Notes under the pieces: generated by a model
What the model saw: the letters and a program-made list of their open reading frames with translations, nothing else
Databases searched by the model: none
What the model was told of the DNA's origin: nothing
Position numbers and translations under genes: made by a program
Part shown: positions 45,701 to 54,622 of the stretch, piece after piece
How the letters are laid out: the number at the start of each line of letters is the position of its first letter
Numbering within the stretch: the first letter of the stretch is position 1
Source of the DNA: Arcticibacter sp.
Lineage (GTDB): Bacteria; Bacteroidota; Bacteroidia; 2-12-FULL-35-15
NCBI GenBank assembly: GCA_021155045.1
Contig: JAJNQB010000019.1
Location: forward strand, 367,970-431,969
DNA length: 64,000 nt
Direction: 5' to 3'

Positions 45701-48700
45701 TATTGCAGGTAAAACTGGTGTCCATGAATAACTATATGCTGGTGTTCCTGTTATTGGAGTAACATTTATTGTACCATCGCAAACACCACAAGCTGCAGGA
45801 GTACTACCAACTGTGATATCAATACCAGGAACATTATTTATTACTGCCGTTTGAACATTCGTACAACCATTTCCATCTGTTGTGGTTACAGTATAAGTTC
45901 CAACACATAAATTGGTTACTGTTTGAGTATTAAAACTACCTGGCATCCATGAGTAAGTATAAGTAGGGGTACCGCCCACAGGACTTGCTGTAACAGTTCC
46001 ATTACAACCATTAGCACAAGTAGGGGATGTGGAAGAAGTGTTGGAAGATAATGATGCTGGAGCAACAAGGGTTATTGTTTGTGTTCCTGTGCAACCAGAA
46101 GCATCAGTAACAGTAACCGTGTATGTTCCGGCACATAAACCAGAAACAGATTGTGTGTTTAAACTGCCTGGCATCCATAAATAGCCGTATGTTCCAGTTC
46201 CTCCAGTAGGGTTGGCTGTTGCTGTTCCGTTACAAATTCCGTTACATGTAGGATTATTAAAAGTAGCAACAGGTAAAATAGCAGCTGGTTCCGTAATAAT
46301 TACTGATGCTGGTGTATTTGTACAACCATTGCCATCGGTAGTTGTTACGTTGTATGTTCCTGCACATAAGTTTGTTGCAGTAAATCCAGCAATTGCTCCA
46401 GGATTCCAAATAGATGAATAAGGTAATGTTCCTCCGCTTGGAGTAACAGTTGCTGTTCCATCACATACACCATTACAGCTTGCATTGGTTTGAGATGTTG
46501 AAGATGTTAATGCAGTAGGTTCTGTTATTGTTGTGTTTGCTGTTGCTGTGCAACCACCTGCATCCGTTACTGTTACAGTATATCCACCCGGACAAAGATT
46601 TACAACATTTGCAAGAACAAATGCTGCACCATGAGACCAAGAATAGGTATATCCTGGTGTTCCTCCACTTGGTGTTGCTGTTGCAGTGCCGTTACATGCA
46701 CTATTACAAAGCACATTCGTAGAAGTTAAAGAAACAGTTAATATAGGTGGAGATGTAATTGTAAAATTTACAGTAACTGTACATCCATTAGCATCGGTTA
46801 TAGTAACCGAATAAGGTCCTGCACACAAACTACTAATACTTGGTGTTGTTGCTCCCGTACTCCACAAGTAGGTGAAAGGAGGTGTTCCTCCTGTAGGATT
46901 TAAAGTGATACTTCCATTACAAGAACCGCCACAACTTTCATTAACAATTACTGCATTTGCTGAAATAACTGCCGGATTAATAACAGTTGCAGTATCAAAA
47001 GTAATACAACCAGCAGCATCTGTAACTTGTACTGTATAGGTTGTGGTTCCGCAAAGAGCTGTAATTGCTGGAGTGAAGTCCCCTGTTGGTGTGCCTGGAG
47101 ACCAGTCGTAAATATATCCTCCAGCTCCTGCGCTTGCTACAACAGTTGCTGTTCCATCACAAGCATTATTACAAGTAACATTGGTGTGAGACATACTTGT
47201 TGCTGGCCCGTTGGTGTTGTTTAATAAGTAATTAAAGTTATAATTACATCCAGCAGCATCAGTAATTGTTAATGTATAAGCTCCGGGTAAAAGATTTGAA
47301 ATTGTTGGTGTTCCATCTCCCACAAGTACACCAGGTCCCCAATTATAAGTGTATGGAGATGTGCCTCCTGTTGGTGCAACAGAAATAATTCCATCTGCAA
47401 AAGTACAATTGGCAGGCGTTATGGTAACATTATCAATAAGAACTGCTGGTTGTGTAATTGTTACATTTCCAGTTGTTGTACATCCATTTGCATCTGTTAC
47501 CGTAACGGTATAACTTCCAGCACATAAACCTGTGGCGGTTTGTGTTGTTTGAATTGGACTAGTATTCCAGGAATAAGTGTAAGCTCCCGTTCCCCCACTT
47601 GGAGTTGAGGTAGCGGTACCATTACACGTTCCTCCACAAGTAACATTTGTTACAGATGTGGTTGTTGTTAATAATGGAGGATTTGTAAAGGTAACTATAG
47701 CAGTATTAAAACATCCAGCAGCATCAGAAACGGTAACAGTATAACTACCAGCACATAAAGCAGATGCAGTTTGATCGGTATCAACAGTCATTCCTAAACT
47801 ATCTACCCAAAGATAACTATAAGGGGCTGTTCCTCCGCTTGGATTTGCAGTAGCAATACCATTACAAGCGCCAAAGCAGTTCAATGTTGTACTAGAGGTA
47901 GTGATGTTGATGATGATGGTTTGTAAAATGGTTACGGTATTTGTCGCAACGCATCCGTTAGCATCGGTTACTGTTACTGTATAAGTGGTATTAGGGCATA
48001 AACCTGTGGCTGTTGGAGTTGTTTGACCCGTTGGCATCCATAAATAAGTGTAAGGTGCTGTACCGCCTGCTGGGGTAACAGTTGCAGAACCATTACAGAT
48101 ATTACAACTGGAAGTATTGCCTGTTATTGGTGCGCTTAACGGAGTTGGTTGTGTTACATTGACATTTTGAGATTGAACACAACCATTTGCATCCGTTACT
48201 TGAACAGCATAAACTCCTACGCATAAATTTGTAATGGTATTTGTAAAATCTCCTGTTGGTGTTCCTGGGCTCCAATCAAAAGTATATGGACCAATACCTC
48301 CACTCGGAGCAGAAGTTGCAGAACCATTGCAAAAACCGCTACAAGTAATTTGACTTAAAACAGAAGCATTTGGTAAAATTTGAGTAGATTGATTAACAGT
48401 AACCGTAGCCATTTGTGTACAATTATTAGCATCACGGATGGTTACAGTATAAGAACCAGCACATAAGTTTGTAATAGTAGAAGTTGTTTGTCCGCCTGGA
48501 GCCCACGAAAAAGTATAAGGAGGCGTTCCGCCACCACCTATTGCTGAAGCTGTTCCATTGCATAGGCCAAAACATGTAACATCTGTAGTGCTTGTATTTA
48601 AGACAAGTTGTGTTGGCTGATTAATAGTAACACTAGCTGTAGCCGTACATCCATTAGCATCGGTAACATTTATAGTATAAGTGCCAGCACATAATCCAGA

Positions 48701-51286
48701 AACGGTTGTCGTTCCATCACCAATAGGAGTACCAGGCAACCAATCAATTGTATAAATTGGCGTTCCTCCAGTAATTGTTGCAGTAGCTACTGCATTACAA
48801 TTACCAAAACAAGCAAGCGATGTAGCAGAAATACTTACATTTAGTACGTTTGGTTGAGTAATAGTAACAGTTGCTGTTCGTGTACAACCATTTATATCTG
48901 TAACGGTAACAGTATAAGTTCCAGGGCATAAGCCTGTTGCAGTTTGAGTAGTTTGTCCTCCTGGCATCCACAAATACGTGTATCCAGGATTTCCTCCACT
49001 TGGGGTTGCTGTTGCGGTTCCATTACAAGCGCCATTACAAGTTACGTTGGTGCTAGAAGTAACAATGGATATTACTGTTGGTTGATTTACAGTGGCAGAT
49101 TGAGTGGAGGTACATCCATTAGCATCTGTTACTATAACGGTCCAAACGCCTGCGCATAAGTTTGATATATTTGGAGTAAAGTCTCCGGTTGGTGTTCCTG
49201 GCGACCAATCGTAAAGATAAGGACTAGTTCCACCTGTTGGAGCAGCAGTAGCTGTTCCATTACAATTTCCAAAACAAAGCACATCTGTTGCGGTAGGGTT
49301 TGCTAATAAAACTGGTGGCTCTGTAATAACTGCTGTTGAAGAACTTGTACACCCGTTAGCATCTGTTACCAATACAGTATAGGTTCCAGGACACAAGTTT
49401 GAAATAGTTACAGTTCCCTGTCCAGTAGGATTGCCCGGGCTCCAAAAATAAGTATAAGGAGGTGTTCCTCCTGCAGGAATTACTGTTGCTGTTCCATCAC
49501 AAGCACCATTACAGGTTACATTAGTACTTGTTGTGGAAGATGTTAAAATAGGTGGTTCTGTAATTGTTACATTGCCAGTTAAATTACAACCATTTGCATC
49601 TGTTACTTGAACGGTGTATGGTCCAGCACATAAATTTGTGATGGTATTTGACAAAGAAACAGTAGATGTGGACGAACCGTTTGACCAAATATAGATATAC
49701 GGAGGAGTACCGCCAGTAATTGTTGCAGTCGCGGTGCCATCACATACCCCACCACAAGATACATTGGTTTGAGACATTGCCAGTGTGAGAACAGGAGGCT
49801 CAGTTACAGTGGTTGTATATGTTGTAACACAGTTATTCGCATCGGTAACAGTACAAGTATAAGTACCAGGGCAAAGGTTAGTAATATTGGGAGTTCCATC
49901 TCCCGTTGGAGTGCCGGGTGTCCAGTCATATACGTATGGAGAAGTACCTCCGCTTGCTGTAGCTGTAGCTGTTCCGTTACAAAAACCAAAACAGGTAACA
50001 TTGGTAGAAGATCCGGGTAATAATAAAGGCGCAGGTTCTCCTAAAGTAATTGTAGTTTGTGCAGTACAGTTATTAACATCTGTAACAGTACAAGTGTACG
50101 TTCCTGCAGCAACTCCAGTAACAGTATCATTTGTTCCTAAGCCTCCTGACCAGGAAAAAGTATAAGGAAAAGTTCCTCCTGTAGCATCAACAGCAATGGT
50201 TCCATTTGATTGTCCATTACAAAGAGGTTGTATTTGAAATAATTCATAATCAAATAAAAGCCCTGGTTCTAGAACATTTATGTTACAGAAACAAAATAAT
50301 CCAGTTCCTAAATCGGTTACTCGAACAGTATAATTTCCAGGACCAAGGTTGGTAATGTTAGGAGTGAAATCTCCTGTTGGTGTTCCAGGGCTCCAATCAT
50401 AACTGAATCCAGCCCCTGAACCTCCAGAAACGGAAACACTAGCCGTTCCATTTTGTAAGCCATTACAAGTAATATTTGTTGCTGTAAGTGTTAATGTAAA
50501 ACTGCCACATGGTTGGTTTGATGGCGTACAAGGAGCCATCATAGCAGAAACAGAATTATAACTTAAATTACCACTTCTGAAATTTTGTGCTGTTACATCT
50601 GTATCAAATATGATACGTGATTGAGAAGAGATAAACGTTAAGTTAGTTGCTTGATTAAAATCCCAAATGTTTTTTACAAGGATGTCTGAGGATGTTAAAT
50701 TTAAGGTTCTTGTTTGGTTTGAATTTCCTTTGAAATAGCCACAAGTAACATTTTTATGGTTTGTATTTAATGTTCCTTTTAACAAGTTAATTGTAATATC
50801 ATTTTCAGTAGTTACATCATCTTGTAAAAACCAAGAACCAGAACCGTTAAAAATCCAATCGCCAATTATAGGTTTATTGGAAGTTGTAATGATATTGTTT
50901 TGATTATTTGCCGAAAAAATTGTTTGTCCTTTAAACCCGTTTAGTACTAATGGAGAAAAAACATAACTTCCATAAACTTTTAATGTGATTGATTTTGCTG
51001 CAGAAAAAATGGCTTGTTTGTCAATTCCGCTCCAATTTATATTTTTACATGCAGCATCGCCTGTAACCATTACTGTTTGATTTGTATTCGAAAAAGAATA
51101 TTGATCAAAAATTACATCATCATTTTGTGTTGGGATACTTGCTCCGCTGACTCCCCCAGAGGTTATTGACCAATGTTCTGAGCTATTCCAATCTCCTGTT
51201 CCTCCCACCCAATAACGGTTATCAGCTTTTAGTGTGAAACAAGTAAAAAATAAAAATCCTAAGGTTATTTGTAATGCTTTTTTCAA
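42791..51286 (-). CDS. Giant SprB-repeat surface adhesin with T9SS type-B C-terminal domain
   Basis: The 2831-residue protein starts at a TTG: an in-frame stop lies five codons upstream and no ATG is near, and the TTG begins a clean signal peptide (MKKALQITLGFLFFTCFTLKA). An N-terminal beta-helix-like region follows (WVGGTGDWNSSEHWS onward). I count about 30 SprB-type repeats of 65-80 residues, each with a CNGxCNGTA-like opening, PYTYLW, a CAGTYTVTVTDANGC block and an ITQP-like end. Two Ig-like domains follow. The tail SPNGDGANDEWIIDGIEMFP and NRWGELLFQS is the gliding-associated type-B sorting domain. The SprB model predicts movement of such adhesins along the surface; that is not shown here. 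The gene is paired with a PorP/SprF gene. Confidence 0.95.
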   Translation of the reverse strand: MKKALQITLGFLFFTCFTLKADNRYWVGGTGDWNSSEHWSITSGGVSGASIPTQNDDVIFDQYSFSNTNQTVMVTGDAACKNINWSGIDKQAIFSAAKSITLKVYGSYVFSPLVLNGFKGQTIFSANNQNNIITTSNKPIIGDWIFNGSGSWFLQDDVTTENDITINLLKGTLNTNHKNVTCGYFKGNSNQTRTLNLTSSDILVKNIWDFNQATNLTFISSQSRIIFDTDVTAQNFRSGNLSYNSVSAMMAPCTPSNQPCGSFTLTLTATNITCNGLQNGTASVSVSGGSGAGFSYDWSPGTPTGDFTPNITNLGPGNYTVRVTDLGTGLFCFCNINVLEPGLLFDYELFQIQPLCNGQSNGTIAVDATGGTFPYTFSWSGGLGTNDTVTGVAAGTYTCTVTDVNNCTAQTTITLGEPAPLLLPGSSTNVTCFGFCNGTATATASGGTSPYVYDWTPGTPTGDGTPNITNLCPGTYTCTVTDANNCVTTYTTTVTEPPVLTLAMSQTNVSCGGVCDGTATATITGGTPPYIYIWSNGSSTSTVSLSNTITNLCAGPYTVQVTDANGCNLTGNVTITEPPILTSSTTSTNVTCNGACDGTATVIPAGGTPPYTYFWSPGNPTGQGTVTISNLCPGTYTVLVTDANGCTSSSTAVITEPPVLLANPTATDVLCFGNCNGTATAAPTGGTSPYLYDWSPGTPTGDFTPNISNLCAGVWTVIVTDANGCTSTQSATVNQPTVISIVTSSTNVTCNGACNGTATATPSGGNPGYTYLWMPGGQTTQTATGLCPGTYTVTVTDINGCTRTATVTITQPNVLNVSISATSLACFGNCNAVATATITGGTPIYTIDWLPGTPIGDGTTTVSGLCAGTYTINVTDANGCTATASVTINQPTQLVLNTSTTDVTCFGLCNGTASAIGGGGTPPYTFSWAPGGQTTSTITNLCAGSYTVTIRDANNCTQMATVTVNQSTQILPNASVLSQITCSGFCNGSATSAPSGGIGPYTFDWSPGTPTGDFTNTITNLCVGVYAVQVTDANGCVQSQNVNVTQPTPLSAPITGNTSSCNICNGSATVTPAGGTAPYTYLWMPTGQTTPTATGLCPNTTYTVTVTDANGCVATNTVTILQTIIINITTSSTTLNCFGACNGIATANPSGGTAPYSYLWVDSLGMTVDTDQTASALCAGSYTVTVSDAAGCFNTAIVTFTNPPLLTTTTSVTNVTCGGTCNGTATSTPSGGTGAYTYSWNTSPIQTTQTATGLCAGSYTVTVTDANGCTTTGNVTITQPAVLIDNVTITPANCTFADGIISVAPTGGTSPYTYNWGPGVLVGDGTPTISNLLPGAYTLTITDAAGCNYNFNYLLNNTNGPATSMSHTNVTCNNACDGTATVVASAGAGGYIYDWSPGTPTGDFTPAITALCGTTTYTVQVTDAAGCITFDTATVINPAVISANAVIVNESCGGSCNGSITLNPTGGTPPFTYLWSTGATTPSISSLCAGPYSVTITDANGCTVTVNFTITSPPILTVSLTSTNVLCNSACNGTATATPSGGTPGYTYSWSHGAAFVLANVVNLCPGGYTVTVTDAGGCTATANTTITEPTALTSSTSQTNASCNGVCDGTATVTPSGGTLPYSSIWNPGAIAGFTATNLCAGTYNVTTTDGNGCTNTPASVIITEPAAILPVATFNNPTCNGICNGTATANPTGGTGTYGYLWMPGSLNTQSVSGLCAGTYTVTVTDASGCTGTQTITLVAPASLSSNTSSTSPTCANGCNGTVTASPVGGTPTYTYSWMPGSFNTQTVTNLCVGTYTVTTTDGNGCTNVQTAVINNVPGIDITVGSTPAACGVCDGTINVTPITGTPAYSYSWTPVLPAIPNQINLCANLYTVLVTDANGCDSLFTIPLSNSGGPTGETVTTSDATCNGICDGTGSVIPIGGQSPFTYLWNDGPPPTADSAAINLCAGNYFVQVTDANTCIRFSPVTINQPAPILANATVTSAACSTVCTGSITTAASGGTPGYTYLWMPGGMTTPNVSSLCPGNYTLTITDANSCTQQFTFVIGQTTPLIATASANNIVCSNSCNGLAYVNVTSGTLPYSFQWDDPFGQTNDTASALCAGIYNVIITDGLGCIITLVDTITATPAIAANPSVVDATCGMCDGSATLTPTGGTPAFTYLWSNGQTAATATNLCAGLYSVNITDANGCTANFSVPVSNPTGPTSAVVTTTNVSCNSVCDGAVTAITPSGGTAPYTYLWIHNGQTTATQTNMCAGNYVVQITDANGCSFTQSVTITQPNALMANQTITAATCGLCDGSITIAPSGGTAPYTILWNTGSSALTLTNLCAGIYSVQITDANGCTNTITIPVNSQNAPTVSASSTNISCNGTCDGTATVSAFGNSPFTYLWNTSPTQSTQNISSLCAGTYFVQVTDNAGCVGIASTTVSEPSPIGFSLAVANNPLCNGNNNGSITAIPSGGTLPYTYSWSSGGTNDTLNNLGVGVYTITVTDANGCTANQTTTLTAPVAMTISNVATSPSCNTIADGAIDVTVGGGTTPYSYQWSGASSATTEDLTNILNGTYTITVTDNNGCTIADTIILLPTQSVFANAGNDTAYCQSGSITLTATSINGINYQWFEIPANTNIGNTASVSVNPSGTTGYYVVVNNGTGCADNDTITVTANPLPNVNAGPDYTIIIGTTTNIGGSPTTSTSGATVLWNPLPGLDNATNTNPNANPTSTTTYVVTVTSAQGCTASDSMIVTVLPTIIFPDGISPNGDGANDEWIIDGIEMFPNCVVEVYNRWGELLFQSIGYKENWKGTYKGKELPVGTYYYIIDLKDPLFPDVYTGPITILR
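43540..50500 (-). repeat. Array of about 30 SprB-type repeats within the adhesin gene
   Basis: At the DNA level the units are related but none is identical, so the array is an old expansion rather than fresh copying. Most units have two cysteines in the opening motif (CxGxCNG) and one in each of the strands LCAGTYTV and DANGCT, which suggests regularly placed disulfides. A few units near the C-terminal end lack the second cysteine of the opening and the LC cysteine. Confidence 0.85.
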
Positions 51287-51437
51287 TTTTCGAACGTTTT
51301 ATAGTGTTTCTAAGGAATTACGAGCAAACAAATATGCTATAAAAATACCGTATATGAAAATGAATTACGGAGTGTTATTCACAGCGTTATGTTAGTTCTG
51401 TATGTAAGACGTAATTTTTAGTCAAAAAGTTGCGTAA

Positions 51438-51779
51438 TTAATTATTTGATTGCTTTTTTTCTATTAATTTCACTTTTTCGCCAAAATGTTGAGCAAATCC
51501 TCTCATTTCTTTAGCAGCTTCTGTTTCCCCTGTTGCACGTTCTAACGTATCAGCCATTGATAATAAGTTTTGATGAAAAAAATGTTTCATTTCATCCACC
51601 ATCATGTCTTTTGTCCATAAATCTATTCTGAGCGTGTTGTTTTCTTTTGCATCCCAAAGTGCTATCATTACTGATTTACACTCACTTTTTTCGCCAGCAT
51701 CAGTAGCACTCCAATCAATTTTTTCAGGCAAATTATTTTCATCAAGTGTTACGGTAAATTTAATGTCAGATTTTTTCAT
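51438..51779 (-). CDS. gldC: Gliding motility protein GldC
   Basis: This 113-residue protein is a full-length GldC: KKSDIKFTVTLDENNLPEKI, then DWSATDAGEKSECKSVMIALW and a C-terminal helical stretch KEMRGFAQHFGEKVKLIEKK. No signal peptide is present, so it is cytoplasmic. In Flavobacterium johnsoniae GldC follows gldB and improves gliding though it is not essential. GldB lies immediately upstream here with a 36-base gap. Confidence 0.92.
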   Translation of the reverse strand: MKKSDIKFTVTLDENNLPEKIDWSATDAGEKSECKSVMIALWDAKENNTLRIDLWTKDMMVDEMKHFFHQNLLSMADTLERATGETEAAKEMRGFAQHFGEKVKLIEKKQSNN

Positions 51780-51815
51780 AATTAGGAATTGTAGATTTAT
51801 AAAATGATTTGTTTA

Positions 51816-52832
51816 TTATTTTTTAGGTTTGTATTTAGATTTAGCCAAAATGATTTGAGCATCAGTTAGTTGCATTAGTTCTTCGATGCTAGTTTCTTTA
51901 TTATTTTTCATGTATTGCCTTATAATTTGCCAGCCTACCCAGTAGCCAATTCTGGGTGCTGATTCTTTACTAAAAGCTGTTGTAAAAGGTCCATCGGCAG
52001 TATATTTCATTATTTCAGCTTGGTCTGTTGTATATAAAATTTTTTGTGCTGCAAAATAACTCCAAATATTAAATTCATTGTTTTGGCAATATGCTAATTG
52101 CGGCTTACTATATTGAATTTTTAATGAATCAGAAACATCAGGCATCAGAGCATCCGTTAAGTACATTATTTTACCCATATATATTATTTCGCTTAAAAAA
52201 TCTGTTTTATCCATGTTGTATGGAAATTCAGTAATCATCCAAGTGCGAATAGCATCTGGTAAAATGTTTTCTTTGTTCATAAATGCACTTTTGTATTTTG
52301 GAAGTTGCATCATTTGATAGAACTTGCTTTCAGAGCCAAGATACATTTCTAAACTAATTGCCAATGTACTATCGCTATTTATAATATTGTAATTGAAGCC
52401 CGACATCATGGTAATAATCTGAGGAGTATTTTTATTTGGGAAATAGTTTTTGAAATATTTAAACGATTCTGTAAATTCTTTTTCCAATTCTTTGGTGTTG
52501 GGATATACTTTTTGGCAATCGTTGAAAGCGTCTTTCATATCTTTATCATTCACAAATTGTAAAATCCGTTGAGCGTAGGATGTATCATTTAGCCCTCCAT
52601 TATTAATGATAGTTTTAATAAAGGTATTGTAAAAAACACCATAATTCTGTTCCAATTCTTTGGTTTTAGTTTCGATATTTTCGTTTGTTAATGCAAAAAC
52701 ACCTTGTTCCATTCTTTTTATTTCTAAATCAGGGATTTCAATGGTTGAAGTGTCAATTTTTAAGGGATTATCCGAACAAGAAGTTGCCAACAAAATAATT
52801 GTGAAAAAAACAAAAAACTTTAATCCTTTCAT
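51816..52832 (-). CDS. gldB: Gliding motility lipoprotein GldB
   Basis: The 338-residue protein begins with a lipoprotein signal ending LLATSC (cysteine 19). The mature part has MEQGVFALTNENIE, a long helical region, and the GldB-type peptidase-like segment ADGPFTTAFSKESAPRIGYWVGWQIIR near the C-terminus, where the family typically ends with a conserved GxWxGWQIV pattern. GldB is essential for gliding and T9SS function in Flavobacterium. It is divergent from the beta-barrel gene across 68 bases. Confidence 0.92.
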   Translation of the reverse strand: MKGLKFFVFFTIILLATSCSDNPLKIDTSTIEIPDLEIKRMEQGVFALTNENIETKTKELEQNYGVFYNTFIKTIINNGGLNDTSYAQRILQFVNDKDMKDAFNDCQKVYPNTKELEKEFTESFKYFKNYFPNKNTPQIITMMSGFNYNIINSDSTLAISLEMYLGSESKFYQMMQLPKYKSAFMNKENILPDAIRTWMITEFPYNMDKTDFLSEIIYMGKIMYLTDALMPDVSDSLKIQYSKPQLAYCQNNEFNIWSYFAAQKILYTTDQAEIMKYTADGPFTTAFSKESAPRIGYWVGWQIIRQYMKNNKETSIEELMQLTDAQIILAKSKYKPKK

Positions 52833-52900
52833 ATATAAAAAATGTATTAATATTGTGTTACCAAAAAATAAGCAACATTAAAAATTCAAAAAACAAAACT

Positions 52901-53773
52901 ATGAAAAATATAAAGAAGTTATTTACTCTAGCAACTTTAGTTTTATTTGTAAATTCAATATTTGCAGGAGATGATGGAAATGAAATAAAAAATTTTCGAT
53001 TTGGTTTAAAAATTACACCATCATTAAATTGGTATAAGCCTGAAGGAAAAATTTTAGCTAAAAACGGAGTAGCACCTAAATTTGGTGGAGGGTTAATATT
53101 AGAATTTCGTTTAGCAAAAGTAGCATCTATTCAGACTGGTTTGCAGATAGATATGGATGGAGGAAAAATAAAGTATAATAATGGAGGGATTAATGCTCCA
53201 AATGCAAATATCGTTTCGTATTATTTTAATAATTCTGAAGAATCTATTGAAAAATATGGTACAACTCCTCCTGCAGATTCATCTGGAGCTTATGCATTTT
53301 ATCAAAAATACACTCATTTTCAATTAAATGAACGGGTTTATAAAGCAACATATATTACAATACCTCTTTTGTTAAAATTAAAAACAAAGGAAATTGGAAT
53401 GATGACCTATTTTGGACAATTTGGAGTAAATAGCTCATTTAGATGGAGTGTGAAGGCTGACGATAAAGTTACCTCTCTTCGCGGAACAAGCGCTGGCGCA
53501 ACCGAGACTAAAACAAAACTTAATGTAACAAAAGATGCTAGTTTTTTTATGGCAACTTTAAATTTTGGTGCTGGTGCAGAAATGAATTTATCTGGTTCAA
53601 CATCTTTGCTTATTGGTTTAAATTATAACTTAGGATTTACAAATGTTGTAAAATCAAATTCTGATTATTTAGTTAGAAGACAAAATGATGGTTTCGGTGC
53701 TGGAACTCTATCTCAATTGCCTCAAACGTTAAAATCGAACGCTGTTGTGTTAACAATAGGAGTTTTATTCTAA
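52901..53773 (+). CDS. Outer-membrane beta-barrel protein
   Basis: The start is the ATG that begins a signal peptide (MKNIKKLFTLATLVLFVNSIFA). The mature protein of about 268 residues alternates strands typical of the outer-membrane beta-barrel family PF13568 in Bacteroidota: RFGLKITPSLNWYKPEG, LRGTSAGATETK and a final ALKSNAVVLTIGVLF strand with C-terminal phenylalanine. PorT belongs to this general fold, and this protein lies beside gldB, nadE and murF, but a PorT identity is not clear. The gene ends at a strong terminator. Confidence 0.82.
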   Translation: MKNIKKLFTLATLVLFVNSIFAGDDGNEIKNFRFGLKITPSLNWYKPEGKILAKNGVAPKFGGGLILEFRLAKVASIQTGLQIDMDGGKIKYNNGGINAPNANIVSYYFNNSEESIEKYGTTPPADSSGAYAFYQKYTHFQLNERVYKATYITIPLLLKLKTKEIGMMTYFGQFGVNSSFRWSVKADDKVTSLRGTSAGATETKTKLNVTKDASFFMATLNFGAGAEMNLSGSTSLLIGLNYNLGFTNVVKSNSDYLVRRQNDGFGAGTLSQLPQTLKSNAVVLTIGVLF

Positions 53774-53793
53774 CATATATGCGTTAGTAAAAT

Positions 53794-53836
53794 AATCCCA
53801 ACTTCGTTTTTTATGAAGTTGGGATTTTTATTTTTG
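53794..53836 (+). terminator. Terminator of the beta-barrel gene, overlapping a -7 element for nadE
   Basis: A 12-bp perfect stem AATCCCAACTTC / GAAGTTGGGATT with a 9-base loop is followed by a T-rich tail. Within that tail TATTTTTG (53829-53836) fits TAnnTTTG exactly, 5 bases before the nadE start, so the same bases could serve as T-run and -7 promoter element. Confidence 0.8.
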
Positions 53837-53841
53837 ACACA

Positions 53842-54621
53842 ATGGAAAATAAAAAAGTAATAAACCATATTGTATCTTGGTTGAAAAAGTATAGTGGAGA
53901 AAGCAATACAAATGGTTTTGTAGTTGGAATATCTGGAGGGATAGATTCTGCTCTTACATCAACACTTTGTGCTTTAACAGGAACAAAAACAATTTGTTTG
54001 AACATGCCCATTCATCAAATTAAAGCTGAATACGACAGAGGACAAGAACATATTAATTGGTTAAAATCGAAACATAAAAATGTTGAATCCGTTGATGTTG
54101 AATTAACAAAAACATTTCAAACCATGAGAGATGTTTTACCTTTAGATATTCAAGATTGGTTGACAATGGCAAATACACGTTCTCGACTAAGAATGACAAC
54201 TCTTTACGCTTTTGCATGCCATCATAAAATGTTGGTAGCTGGAACAGGAAATAAAGTAGAAGATTTTGGAATAGGTTTTTTTACTAAATATGGTGATGGA
54301 GGTGTAGATTTAAGCCCCATTGCCGACCTTATGAAATCAGATGTTTACAACCTTTCAAAAGAACTAGGAATTGTAGATTCTATATTAAATGCAAAACCAA
54401 CCGATGGTTTATTTGAAGATGGAAGAAGCGATGAAGATCAAATAGGAGCAAGTTATGATGAATTAGAATGGGCAATGAAGTTTATTGCAAATCCACATGA
54501 TTTTTCAACCTTAAACGAAAGACAAAAAATAGTGTTGGATATTTATACTCGAATGAATAAAGCTAATCAACATAAGATGAACCCAATTCCGGTTTGTCTG
54601 ATTCCTGAAGAATTAAAATAA
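53842..54621 (+). CDS. nadE: NH3-dependent NAD+ synthetase
   Basis: This 259-residue protein lacks the glutaminase domain, so it uses ammonia. VVGISGGIDSALTST contains the P-loop-like SGGIDS at residues 31-36, which binds ATP to adenylate nicotinate adenine dinucleotide. AGTGNKVEDFGIGFFTKYGDGGVD is the conserved NAD+ synthetase segment, and AKPTDGLFEDGRSDEDQIG contains the catalytic-loop residues. The stop is one base ahead of murF, so the two are cotranscribed. In Flavobacterium nadE is also a neighbour of gldB and gldC. Confidence 0.95.
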   Translation: MENKKVINHIVSWLKKYSGESNTNGFVVGISGGIDSALTSTLCALTGTKTICLNMPIHQIKAEYDRGQEHINWLKSKHKNVESVDVELTKTFQTMRDVLPLDIQDWLTMANTRSRLRMTTLYAFACHHKMLVAGTGNKVEDFGIGFFTKYGDGGVDLSPIADLMKSDVYNLSKELGIVDSILNAKPTDGLFEDGRSDEDQIGASYDELEWAMKFIANPHDFSTLNERQKIVLDIYTRMNKANQHKMNPIPVCLIPEELK

Positions 54622-54622
54622 G

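Noticed and set aside
49769..50165. Two overlapping plus-strand open frames opposite the adhesin repeats
   Set aside because: Both are antisense to the repeated coding region and their products only mirror its composition.
43540..50500. Regular short repeats every 200-240 bases on the plus strand, at first sight like a CRISPR or tandem DNA repeat
   Set aside because: They encode SprB protein repeats on the minus strand, are longer and more variable than CRISPR repeats, and stay in one open frame of 2831 codons.
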